From positions 1 to 5,638 of the forward strand of contig JAFZOC010000018.1 of NCBI GenBank assembly GCA_017550765.1: DNA of 5,638 bases. Direction: 5' to 3'. Source of the DNA: Oscillospiraceae bacterium. Its GTDB lineage: Bacteria > Bacillota_A > Clostridia > Oscillospirales > Oscillospiraceae. The translations under genes were made by a program, and so were the position numbers. Positions within the stretch are counted from its first letter, which is position 1. Each line of letters begins with the position of its first letter. Shown here piece after piece: positions 1 through 5,171 of this stretch. The notes below the pieces were generated by a model, which was not told the origin of the DNA, made no database searches, and was given only the letters and a program-made list of their open reading frames with translations.

Positions 1-1384
1 CATCCGCGGGCTCCTCGACAGGCTCCAGCACGGTCTGCGCGGCGGGGAAGCCCTCCTCGGTCCAGGTATCCCGGGCATAGCGGAGCAGAATCTCGGCGGC
101 CTGATTGCGCAGCGCGGGGATCTCGGCCCCCAGGACTATAGCCACGGCGGTGTGGGTCTCCCCGTCCACGGTGACCGGGAGCGTGGCGGCCAGACAGGAG
201 CCGGCCTTGTTGGTGGAGCCGGTCTTGAGACCGTTGCAGCCCTCCAGATTGAAGACCACGGCGTTGGAGTTGGCGGTCACATAGTTGAGGCTCGGCATGC
301 TGCCGTAGCGCTCCGAGCTGATCTGCAGGATCTCCGGGCACTCCTCCAGGACGGCCCGGCAGAGGGTGAACAGGTCCTGGGCGGACATGCGGTTCTGGAC
401 CTTGGCGGTGACGGCGCTGCGGAGATAGACCGGCAGGCCGTGACAGTCGTAGAAGCGGGCGCTGTCCATGCCCAGCTCTGCTGCCCGCTGCTCCATCCGC
501 GCCACGAAGGCGGCCTCGGACCCGGCGCAGTGCTCGGCCAGAGCCAGGGCGCTCTCGTTGCTGGAGGCCAGCAGCATCACCTGCACCAGTTCCCGGAAGG
601 GCAGGGAGGCGCCCGCCTTCAGGCTCACCATGGCGTCGGGGCCCTGGGAGAGGGCGGCGGCGGCGTCGGAGACGACGACGGTGTCGTTGAAGGAGATCTC
701 CCCGGCCTTGGCGGCCTCGGCCAGGATGAGATAGGTCATGAGCTTGCTGATGCTGGCGATGGGCACGGGGACCTCGCCGCAGCGGGCGTAGAGGATCTCG
801 CCGGTGTCGGCGTCGCCCAGGAGCACGGCGCTGAAGCAGTCGAACCAGCCCAGCTCGTCCAGCGCGGGCACGTCGGCGCGGAAGCGCTGTCCCGGATAGA
901 GGCGCAGGCCGTCCTCATGGAGCTCGATGGGGATGTCCAGCATCAGCTGGATGTCGGCGAGGCTCATGAAGAGGTCCTTGCCGTCCCGATAGGTGTAGTA
1001 GCGGTGCTCCAGCCCGTCCACGAAGATGCGGTTGCGGAAGGTCGTCAGGGACGAGACCCAGGGGGACTCGGTGGCGTTGCCGGCGCCGCTGGTCACAGTG
1101 GCGTTCTGCCCGGTGGTGACGATGAAGTATTCCCCGTCCGCGTTGGTGTAGTTGTAGGCGAAGCGGAAGGCGTGGGGCGTCCCGCTGAGCACGGCGGACA
1201 GATCTGACAGAGACAGGTACAGATCGTTGACGTATTCGTTCTGATAGGCGCGCACCGTGGCGCTCTTCTCGCCCACCAGCACCCGCAGATAGAAGGGCGT
1301 GGGCTCGGCGAAGGCGGTGGCGCCGCAGGAGAGCAGCAGCGCGCCGACCAGCACCAGCGCGAGCGGCAGACGTCTCAGCTTCAC
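1..1384 (-). CDS. Secreted D-alanyl-D-alanine carboxypeptidase (peptidase S11), 3' end off window
   Basis: Penicillin-binding-protein type DD-carboxypeptidase that would remove the terminal D-Ala from peptidoglycan stem peptides outside the membrane. Seen: all three S11 motifs, Ser211-Ile-Ser-Lys214 (nucleophile and general base), Ser274-Ser-Asn276 and Lys387-Thr-Gly389. The N-terminus is a signal peptide: KLRR, a hydrophobic run, then AFA|EP at about residue 26; an LLSC motif just before it leaves a lipoprotein signal possible. Residues of about 27-170 precede the catalytic domain and hold two similar segments (LYLSLSDLSAVLSG and DLFMSLADIQLMLDI), which resemble the 'stalk'/copper-amine-oxidase-N-like domains of Clostridia; that assignment is inference. 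I chose the GTG at 1384 because AGAAGG lies 7 nt upstream and the promoter then gives a leader of about 27 nt. An in-frame ATG at 1405 would be almost leaderless. 461 residues are visible with no stop, so any PBP5-type C-terminal domain is unseen. The exact paralogue (DacA, DacB or DacF type) cannot be told. Confidence 0.93.
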   Translation of the reverse strand, partial: MKLRRLPLALVLVGALLLSCGATAFAEPTPFYLRVLVGEKSATVRAYQNEYVNDLYLSLSDLSAVLSGTPHAFRFAYNYTNADGEYFIVTTGQNATVTSGAGNATESPWVSSLTTFRNRIFVDGLEHRYYTYRDGKDLFMSLADIQLMLDIPIELHEDGLRLYPGQRFRADVPALDELGWFDCFSAVLLGDADTGEILYARCGEVPVPIASISKLMTYLILAEAAKAGEISFNDTVVVSDAAAALSQGPDAMVSLKAGASLPFRELVQVMLLASSNESALALAEHCAGSEAAFVARMEQRAAELGMDSARFYDCHGLPVYLRSAVTAKVQNRMSAQDLFTLCRAVLEECPEILQISSERYGSMPSLNYVTANSNAVVFNLEGCNGLKTGSTNKAGSCLAATLPVTVDGETHTAVAIVLGAEIPALRNQAAEILLRYARDTWTEEGFPAAQTVLEPVEEPAD

Positions 1385-1417
1385 GGCAGGACCTTCTTTC
1401 TTCATGAGATATCCATT

Positions 1418-1446
1418 ATTATACTCCCGCCCGCGGCGTTTCGCAA
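1418..1446 (-). promoter_or_regulatory. Sigma-A type promoter of the DD-carboxypeptidase
   Basis: On the minus strand a perfect TATAAT (1423-1418) lies 17 bp from TTGCGA (1446-1441). The predicted start point is near 1411, about 27 nt before the preferred GTG start. The -35 box sits in CCTCTTGC (1450-1443), the same 8-mer found at the two other strong promoters of the window. Confidence 0.7.
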
Positions 1447-1482
1447 GAGGGCAGGGGCGGCGAGGGCGTAGCAGGGGAAAGA

Positions 1483-1538
1483 GAGGGCCGGGAGCGGGGG
1501 AGGTCGAGGGCCGGAGCGGGCAGGAGGGCCGGGAGCGG
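1483..1538. repeat. Three-copy G-rich direct repeat
   Basis: The 15-mer GAGGGCCGGGAGCGG occurs exactly at 1483-1497 and 1524-1538, with a one-G-shorter copy (GAGGGCCGGAGCGG) at 1506-1519. The spacing is uneven (23 and 18 bp). The repeats lie in a noncoding spacer of about 200 bp that is almost purely G-rich on the plus strand, upstream of the DD-carboxypeptidase promoter. I infer either slippage-grown noncoding sequence or a G-rich structural element; no function is visible. Confidence 0.55.
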
Positions 1539-1558
1539 CCGCGGTCGGGGCGCGGAAC

Positions 1559-1587
1559 GACCGGGCCTGCGAAGAGCGGGCCCGGTC
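1559..1587 (-). terminator. GC hairpin downstream of the LURP-one-like gene (no T-tract)
   Basis: GACCGGGCC (1559-1567) and GGCCCGGTC (1579-1587) form a perfect 9-bp stem with an 11-nt loop. It begins about 43 bp past the stop codon of the minus-strand gene that ends at 1630. No U-run follows on either strand, so it is not a classical intrinsic terminator. It could stabilise a 3' end or act with Rho. Confidence 0.4.
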
Positions 1588-1629
1588 CGATACAGGTCAA
1601 GGGGGAGACGCGACGCTGTTCCGGTGGCG

Positions 1630-2100
1630 TCACTTCCCGCGGGAGCATCTCTCCGCGTCCATGGCCAGCACGAACATCAGCACGGCCAGTGCGTTCTCCG
1701 ACCGGGGCACATGGATGACGTAGGTGTCCGTCAGGCGCAGGGGCTCTTTGGCGACGCTGGCGATCGGGCGTCCCGCGGCGTCGGAGATGCGGTAGTCCAG
1801 CTCCAGCAGGTCGCCCGCCACCTGCCAGCCCAGGTAGTCGATGCGATAGCGGGGGCGCAGCGAGAGGAGCTTGCAGACGCAGCCCCGGTACTGCCCGTGC
1901 AGATAGATCTCGTACTTGGGCAGCAGCACCAGCATCCGCTCCCTGACCATGCCCAGCTCCTGGCCGGCGGCGTCATAGACTTTCAGACAGTGGCCCCAGG
2001 ACAGCTGCCCCTCCACGGTATACAGGGTCGAGCCGTCTTCGGCGGAGACGGTATAGCTGTCCAGCCAGGAGAAGAAACGCTGCTTGATGAGCATCTTCAT
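1630..2100 (-). CDS. LURP-one-related (Tubby C-terminal-like, YxjI-type) protein
   Basis: A 156-residue single-domain protein. The pattern is that of the LURP-one-related/DUF567 fold: an N-terminal MLIKQRFFSWLDSYTV strand, then alternating beta strands with VEGQLSWGHCLKVYDAAG, the ERMLVLLPKYEIYL segment, a Y-x-I-x-Y-L-G-W stretch and a final hydrophobic helix (ALAVLMFVLAMDAE, about residues 137-150). Known families form a 12-stranded barrel around a hydrophobic helix and are proposed to act at membranes or as scaffolds; bacterial roles are largely unknown. The length is typical for the family, and there is no signal peptide. The start is well supported: AAAGGAGG ends 8 nt before the ATG. The gene lies 66 bp downstream of the hydrolase on the same strand and has no clear promoter of its own, so I infer co-transcription. 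Family assignment rests on overall pattern, not on catalytic residues. Confidence 0.8.
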   Translation of the reverse strand: MKMLIKQRFFSWLDSYTVSAEDGSTLYTVEGQLSWGHCLKVYDAAGQELGMVRERMLVLLPKYEIYLHGQYRGCVCKLLSLRPRYRIDYLGWQVAGDLLELDYRISDAAGRPIASVAKEPLRLTDTYVIHVPRSENALAVLMFVLAMDAERCSRGK

Positions 2101-2135
2101 GGCGATGTCCTCCTTTTGGAGAGATAGACGTCCGG

Positions 2136-2157
2136 CGGCGGGAAGAGTTCCCCGCCG
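2136..2157 (-). other. Intergenic hairpin between hydrolase and LURP-one-like gene
   Basis: CGGCGGG (2136-2142) pairs with CCCGCCG (2151-2157). Two further A-T pairs follow a single bulged C, leaving a GAG triloop. It sits 10 bp past the hydrolase stop and upstream of the Shine-Dalgarno of the next gene. With no U-run it is more likely a partial attenuator or processing/stability hairpin within an operon than a full terminator. Confidence 0.4.
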
Positions 2158-2166
2158 TCCCTCCGG

Positions 2167-3123
2167 TCAGTCCACGGTGTTCACCAGATCGCCGATCCCC
2201 TCGATGCTGCAGACGACCACGTCGCCGTGCCGGAGGAAGCGGGGCTGGGCGTCGCCCATGAGCACGCCCTTGGGGGTGCCGGTGGCGATGATGGTGCCGG
2301 CGCGGAGGACCATGCCCCGGGACAGGGTGCTCACGATCTCGGCGATGCTGTGGATGAGACAGCCGGTGTCGCTGTCCTGGCGCAGGACGCCGTTGAGGGT
2401 GGTGGAGATCCTCAGCTTCGGCGGGAAGGGGATCTCGTCGGCGGTGACGATGCAGGGGCCCATGGGGCAGAAGCCCTCCAGGCTCTTGCCGAAGTACCAC
2501 TGTTTGTGGCGGGTCTGGACCTCCCGGGCGGACACGTCGTTGCAGATCGTATAGCCGAAGATGTAGTCGGCCACGTCCTCTTCGGGCACGTTCTCGGCGT
2601 CCCGGCCAATGATGACGGCCAGCTCGTTCTCGAAGTCCAGCTGCTGCGTCAGGTCCTGGTGGGCGGGGATGGGGGCGCCGCTGCCCTGGGACCGGCCCAC
2701 GCGCTTGGAGAAGAAGATGGGCGCGGCCAGCTCCACGCCGAAGGCGCTCTGGGAGAAGCCCTTGGCCTCGGCGGCGTGGTCGCGGTAGTTGAGGCCCAGG
2801 CAGAGCACGTCCTGCAGAGGCCGGGGGATGGGGGAGCAGAGCTCTACCTCGTCCAGGGGGATGCAGGCGGTGGCCTGCTCCATGTTGAGCTCGATCGGCC
2901 ACCACTCCGGCGGATCGGTCAGGATGGGGGCCTTGGCGGCGGCCACGGCGAGAGCCGCGCGCTCGACGATCTGGGCCAGTTCCCGCTTGTCGGAGCGGCA
3001 GATCAGCGCGTTCATGGAGGGGTAGGAGAAGCCCAGGGCCCGCAGCGGCGAGACCAGGCCGTCCGTCAGGACGCCGACCTCCTCGATGTCGCTCCCGGGG
3101 CGGGTGAAGGTGATGAGCTTCAG
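2167..3123 (-). CDS. Fumarylacetoacetate hydrolase (FAH) family protein, probable CTG start
   Basis: A metal-dependent C-C bond hydrolase or decarboxylase of the FAH superfamily, which includes acylpyruvases, fumarylpyruvate hydrolases and oxaloacetate decarboxylases; the substrate cannot be told. Read from 3123 it is 318 residues. A small N-terminal domain (about 1-95, KLITFTRPG...GVLTDGLVSPL) precedes the catalytic domain. Seen: CLGLNYRDHAAEAK (108-121, catalytic-type His116), DFENELAVIIG with metal-ligand pattern Glu165/Glu167, GYTICNDVSAREVQ with Asp196, GKSLEGFCPMGP with Lys213, and GTIIATGTPKGV near the C-terminus. All family signature residues look intact, so the enzyme is probably active and cytosolic. 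Start choice: AGGAGG (3136-3131) lies exactly 7 nt before CTG AAG CTC, and related proteins normally begin M-K-L at this point. No ATG, GTG or TTG lies in frame near it. The nearest alternative, GTG at 3222, lacks a good ribosome site and would add 33 repeat-encoded residues. Confidence 0.9.
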   Translation of the reverse strand: MKLITFTRPGSDIEEVGVLTDGLVSPLRALGFSYPSMNALICRSDKRELAQIVERAALAVAAAKAPILTDPPEWWPIELNMEQATACIPLDEVELCSPIPRPLQDVLCLGLNYRDHAAEAKGFSQSAFGVELAAPIFFSKRVGRSQGSGAPIPAHQDLTQQLDFENELAVIIGRDAENVPEEDVADYIFGYTICNDVSAREVQTRHKQWYFGKSLEGFCPMGPCIVTADEIPFPPKLRISTTLNGVLRQDSDTGCLIHSIAEIVSTLSRGMVLRAGTIIATGTPKGVLMGDAQPRFLRHGDVVVCSIEGIGDLVNTVD

Positions 3124-3130
3124 GGGGATA

Positions 3131-3136
3131 CCTCCT
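3131..3136 (-). promoter_or_regulatory. Shine-Dalgarno that decides the CTG start of the FAH-family gene
   Basis: A perfect AGGAGG on the minus strand, followed by a 7-nt spacer (TATCCCC) and then CTG. The site lies inside the longer GTG-initiated reading frame, where it would encode T-G-G. That placement argues that the longer frame is not the real protein. Confidence 0.7.
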
Positions 3137-3162
3137 GTTACGATCTGTTTGGTCGGGAGCCA

Positions 3163-3216
3163 GGCTCTGGTCGGAGATCCGGCTCTGGTCGGAAGACCGG
3201 TTCTGGCAGAAGTCGG
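3163..3216. repeat. 18-bp tandem repeat in the FAH-gene leader
   Basis: Units at 3163-3180 and 3181-3198 match at 15 of 18 positions and both begin GGCTCTGGTCGGA. A third unit at 3199-3216 is degenerate (GGTTCTGG...), and TTGGTCGG at 3149-3156 looks like a decayed earlier copy. The array lies between the predicted transcription start (about 3261) and the CTG start, so it is transcribed as the 5' leader. GGTC-GGAA-GACC (3187-3198) gives a small hairpin, and GAGC-CTG-GCTC on the minus strand (near 3156-3166) gives another. In the longer frame it would encode a six-residue repeat (GLPTRA, GSPTRA, WLPTKQ), which resembles no known N-terminus. Confidence 0.65.
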
Positions 3217-3267
3217 GCGCACCGGCCGGGCTTTTTCCGTCTCGTGCCTGAGCCCGTGTTTTCCCCC

Positions 3268-3296
3268 ATTATAGCGCCCGCGAGCCCGCCCTGCAA
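3268..3296 (-). promoter_or_regulatory. Promoter of the FAH/LURP-one-like operon
   Basis: On the minus strand a perfect TATAAT (3273-3268) lies 17 bp from TTGCAG (3296-3291), again embedded in CCTCTTGC (3300-3293). The predicted start point near 3261 gives a leader of about 138 nt to the CTG start, much longer than the roughly 27 nt of the other two promoters. The promoter diverges from the methyltransferase promoter. Confidence 0.7.
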
Positions 3297-3305
3297 GAGG
3301 GAAGG

Positions 3306-3336
3306 CTCCCGCGGGAGGGAAAGATCAACTTGTTGA
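3306..3336. promoter_or_regulatory. Two palindromes between divergent promoters (candidate operators)
   Basis: CTCCCGCGGGAG (3306-3317) is a perfect 12-bp palindrome. TCAACTTGTTGA (3325-3336) is an inverted repeat of 5-bp arms around TT, and it is AT-rich in a GC-rich setting. The second lies almost exactly midway between the two -35 boxes (3296 and 3370). The placement suits a regulator shared by both operons, but no cognate regulator is encoded here, so the operator role is inference. Confidence 0.35.
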
Positions 3337-3369
3337 CAGGCTGGCCGTGCGGGATGCGCCGGCGGCCTC

Positions 3370-3398
3370 TTGCGCCGGGGCGGGGGAGGGGCTATAAT
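3370..3398 (+). promoter_or_regulatory. Promoter of the methyltransferase/FliB-like operon
   Basis: TTGCGC (3370-3375), a 17-bp spacer of almost pure G/C, then a perfect TATAAT (3393-3398). The -35 sits in CCTCTTGC (3366-3373). The predicted start near 3405 gives a leader of about 27 nt to the ATG at 3432. Because the promoter lies downstream of the ATG at 3330, it excludes that longer start. Confidence 0.75.
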
Positions 3399-3431
3399 GG
3401 GACGGAAAGAACGCCAAAGGATGGATCTGCC

Positions 3432-4262
3432 ATGCCGAACATCATCGAGATCGGCGACTTCGCCGCGCCGGAGCTGGACGTCTACGCCCGGCTCACGGAG
3501 AGCCAGCTGGTCAGCCGCGCCGACCCGGAGCGCGCCCTCTTCATCGCCGAGAGCCCCAACGTGATCCTGCGGGCCCTGGACGGGGGCTATGCGCCCGTGT
3601 CCCTGCTGATGGAGCGCAAGCACATCGAGGGCCAGGCCCGGGAGGTGGTGGAGCGCTGCGGGGACGTGCCCCTCTACACCGCGCCGCTGCCGGTGCTCAC
3701 CCAGCTCACGGGCTTCCCCCTGACCCGGGGCGTCCTCTGCGCCATGCGCCGCCGCCCCCTGCCCGCGGCGGAGGAGATCTGCCGGGACGCCCGGCGGATC
3801 GCGGTGCTGGAGGACATCATGAACCCCACCAACCTGGGGGCGATCTTCCGCTCCGCCGCCGCCCTGGGCATGGACGCCGTGCTGCTGACCCCCGCCTGCT
3901 GCGACCCGCTGTACCGCCGCTCGGTCCGCGTCAGCATGGGGACCGTGTTCCAGGTGCCCTGGGCATATCTGGGCGACAGCGTGGCCGACTGGCCGGAGCC
4001 CGGGATGACGCGGCTGCGCTCCTGGGGCTTCCGGACCGCCGCCATGGCCCTGCGGGACGACGCCGTCTCCATCTACGACCCCGCCCTCATGGCGGAGGAG
4101 CGCCTGGCCATCGTCCTGGGCACCGAGGGCGACGGACTGGGGGACGGCACCATCGCCGACTGCGACTACACCGTGCGCATCCCCATGAGCCACGGGGTGG
4201 ACTCCCTGAACGTGGCGGCGGCCAGCGCGGTGGCTTTCTGGCAGCTGGGGAGGCGGCCATGA
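3432..4262 (+). CDS. SpoU/TrmH-family RNA 2'-O-methyltransferase
   Basis: An S-adenosylmethionine-dependent SPOUT enzyme that methylates ribose 2'-OH in rRNA or tRNA; the target nucleotide is not deducible. It has 276 residues, typical for the family. An N-terminal substrate-binding region (about 10-105, with TESQLVSR and LFIAESPNVILRAL) precedes the knotted catalytic domain. Motif 1 is EDIMNPTNLGAIFRSAAALG (127-146, with Asn134 and Arg140). Motif 2 is LGTEGDGL (229-236). Motif 3 is IPMSHGVDSLNVAAASAVAF (250-269, with Ser258-Leu-Asn260). All are intact, so the enzyme should be active. I chose the ATG at 3432 because it follows the promoter, has AAAGGA about 10 nt upstream and restores a normal N-terminus; the same frame is open from an ATG at 3330 upstream of the promoter. 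It overlaps the next gene by 4 bp (ATGA). Confidence 0.93.
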   Translation: MPNIIEIGDFAAPELDVYARLTESQLVSRADPERALFIAESPNVILRALDGGYAPVSLLMERKHIEGQAREVVERCGDVPLYTAPLPVLTQLTGFPLTRGVLCAMRRRPLPAAEEICRDARRIAVLEDIMNPTNLGAIFRSAAALGMDAVLLTPACCDPLYRRSVRVSMGTVFQVPWAYLGDSVADWPEPGMTRLRSWGFRTAAMALRDDAVSIYDPALMAEERLAIVLGTEGDGLGDGTIADCDYTVRIPMSHGVDSLNVAAASAVAFWQLGRRP

Positions 4263-5107
4263 GCGTCTGGTATCCCACCTTCTATCCGGCCTTCCGCTGC
4301 CGGGCCGCCGCCTGCCGCCACAGCTGCTGCCGGGGCTGGGAGATCGACGTGGACGAGCGGAGCGCCGGGCGCTATCGGGCGCTGCCCGGCGAGCTGGGCG
4401 AGGCCCTGCGCGCCGCCCTCTTTGCCGACGGCGAGGGCTGGCACTTCCGCCTTGACGGGGAGGAGCGCTGTCCCTTCCTGCGGCCCGACGGGCTCTACCG
4501 CCTGATCTCGGAGCTGGGGGAGGACGCCCTCTGCGACATCTGCGCCCTGCACCCCCGCTTCTTCCAGGAGGTCGGGGAGGACGAGCTCTGGGGCCTGGGG
4601 CTGAGCTGCGAGGCGGCCGCGGAGCTGCTGCTGGCGCGGCCTGAGCTGCGCTTCATCTGCGACGAGACGGGGGAGGAGACGGACCTGCCCGGCTTGCTGC
4701 GCCGCCTGGGGCTGCGTGTGCCGGATGCGCTGCTGCGCTATGTCCCCCGGCTGGACGGGGAGCGCCGCCGGGAGCTCCTGCGCGCCTTCCGGGCCACGGA
4801 GCCCATCGACGAAAAGTGGCCCCGGGAGCTGGACGCCCTGGAGAGCGCTCCCTTGCCCGGGACCGTGGATGCGACGCGCTGTCAGCGGGTCTTCGACTAT
4901 CTTTTCTTCCGCCAGGCCGAACGGATCGGAGACGCGGGCGCCCGGGCTGTGGCGGCCTACGCCGCGGCGATGACAGACCTGCTGGCCCTCTGGGACGCCC
5001 TGGAAGAGGACGCCGCGGGACATCTCCGCCGTCTCTCGGAGCAGATCGAGTACAGCACGGAGAATGTAGAGAGACTGATCGGAGCCTTCGACCCTTCCGC
5101 ACGATGA
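4259..5107 (+). CDS. fliB: FliB-like (flagellin lysine-N-methylase family) Cys-cluster protein
   Basis: A 282-residue cytosolic protein with the Cys pattern of the YkgJ/FliB family. Cys14, Cys19 and Cys23-Cys24 precede Gly-Trp-Glu-Ile (26-29). Cys71 follows in E-R-CPFL, then Cys92-x2-Cys95 with HPRF (98-101) and Cys117. The C-terminus ends with the EYSTENVERL stretch seen in FliB-like proteins. Salmonella FliB methylates flagellin lysines and carries an Fe-S cluster, and these Cys are the expected metal ligands. It is shorter than Salmonella FliB (about 400 residues), the difference being in the C-terminal part. No flagellar gene is in the window, so the substrate may not be flagellin; the symbol is family-level only. 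The start is firm: ATGA overlap with the methyltransferase stop, and GGGAGG 5 nt upstream inside that gene. The two are surely co-translated. Confidence 0.8.
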   Translation: MSVWYPTFYPAFRCRAAACRHSCCRGWEIDVDERSAGRYRALPGELGEALRAALFADGEGWHFRLDGEERCPFLRPDGLYRLISELGEDALCDICALHPRFFQEVGEDELWGLGLSCEAAAELLLARPELRFICDETGEETDLPGLLRRLGLRVPDALLRYVPRLDGERRRELLRAFRATEPIDEKWPRELDALESAPLPGTVDATRCQRVFDYLFFRQAERIGDAGARAVAAYAAAMTDLLALWDALEEDAAGHLRRLSEQIEYSTENVERLIGAFDPSAR

Positions 5108-5171
5108 ACGATCCGAGGCACAGGAGCCCGGCCGTCCGGGCCGCCCCGCGCCTCGGATCTTGTCCGTTCAT
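5104..5171 (+). terminator. Large hairpin at the 3' end of the fliB-like gene
   Basis: GATCCGAGGC (5110-5119) pairs perfectly with GCCTCGGATC (5150-5159). An inner hairpin, GCCCGG-CCGT-CCGGGC (5126-5141), caps it. Outside a 6-nt bulge, ATGAAC (5104-5109) also pairs with GTTCAT (5166-5171), so the stop codon at 5105-5107 lies in the stem. No U-run follows on either strand. It is a likely 3'-end or stability structure for the fliB-like transcript, and may also serve transcripts coming from the other side. Confidence 0.55.

Noticed and set aside
152..1207. Long plus-strand open frame antisense to the DD-carboxypeptidase
   Set aside because: It encodes low-complexity Gly/Ala/Val/His/Gln-rich protein typical of antisense frames in GC-rich genes. 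The opposite strand carries complete SxxK, SxN and KTG motifs.
3124..3222. N-terminal extension of the FAH protein from GTG at 3222
   Set aside because: The added residues come from an 18-bp tandem repeat, resemble no FAH N-terminus and contain the real Shine-Dalgarno; the GTG has no good ribosome site.
2227..3336. Plus-strand open frame antisense to the FAH-family gene
   Set aside because: Low-complexity Gly/Ala/Val/Asp composition, no family resemblance, and it would run through the leader and divergent promoters of the real genes.
3333..3338. Consensus TTGACA as a -35 box
   Set aside because: No -10-like sequence occurs 16-18 bp downstream (the sequence there is GC-rich), so it is not a promoter by itself.
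3330..3431. Methyltransferase start at ATG 3330
   Set aside because: It lies upstream of the -35 and -10 boxes of the gene's own promoter. The ATG at 3432 follows the promoter and gives a normal N-terminus.
3138..4193. Minus-strand open frame antisense to the methyltransferase
   Set aside because: It is compositionally a shadow frame and overlaps a gene with all three SPOUT motifs and its promoter.
4166..5023. Minus-strand open frame antisense to the fliB-like gene
   Set aside because: A Gln/Gly/Ala/Pro-rich shadow frame with no ribosome site. The plus strand has the conserved Cys pattern.
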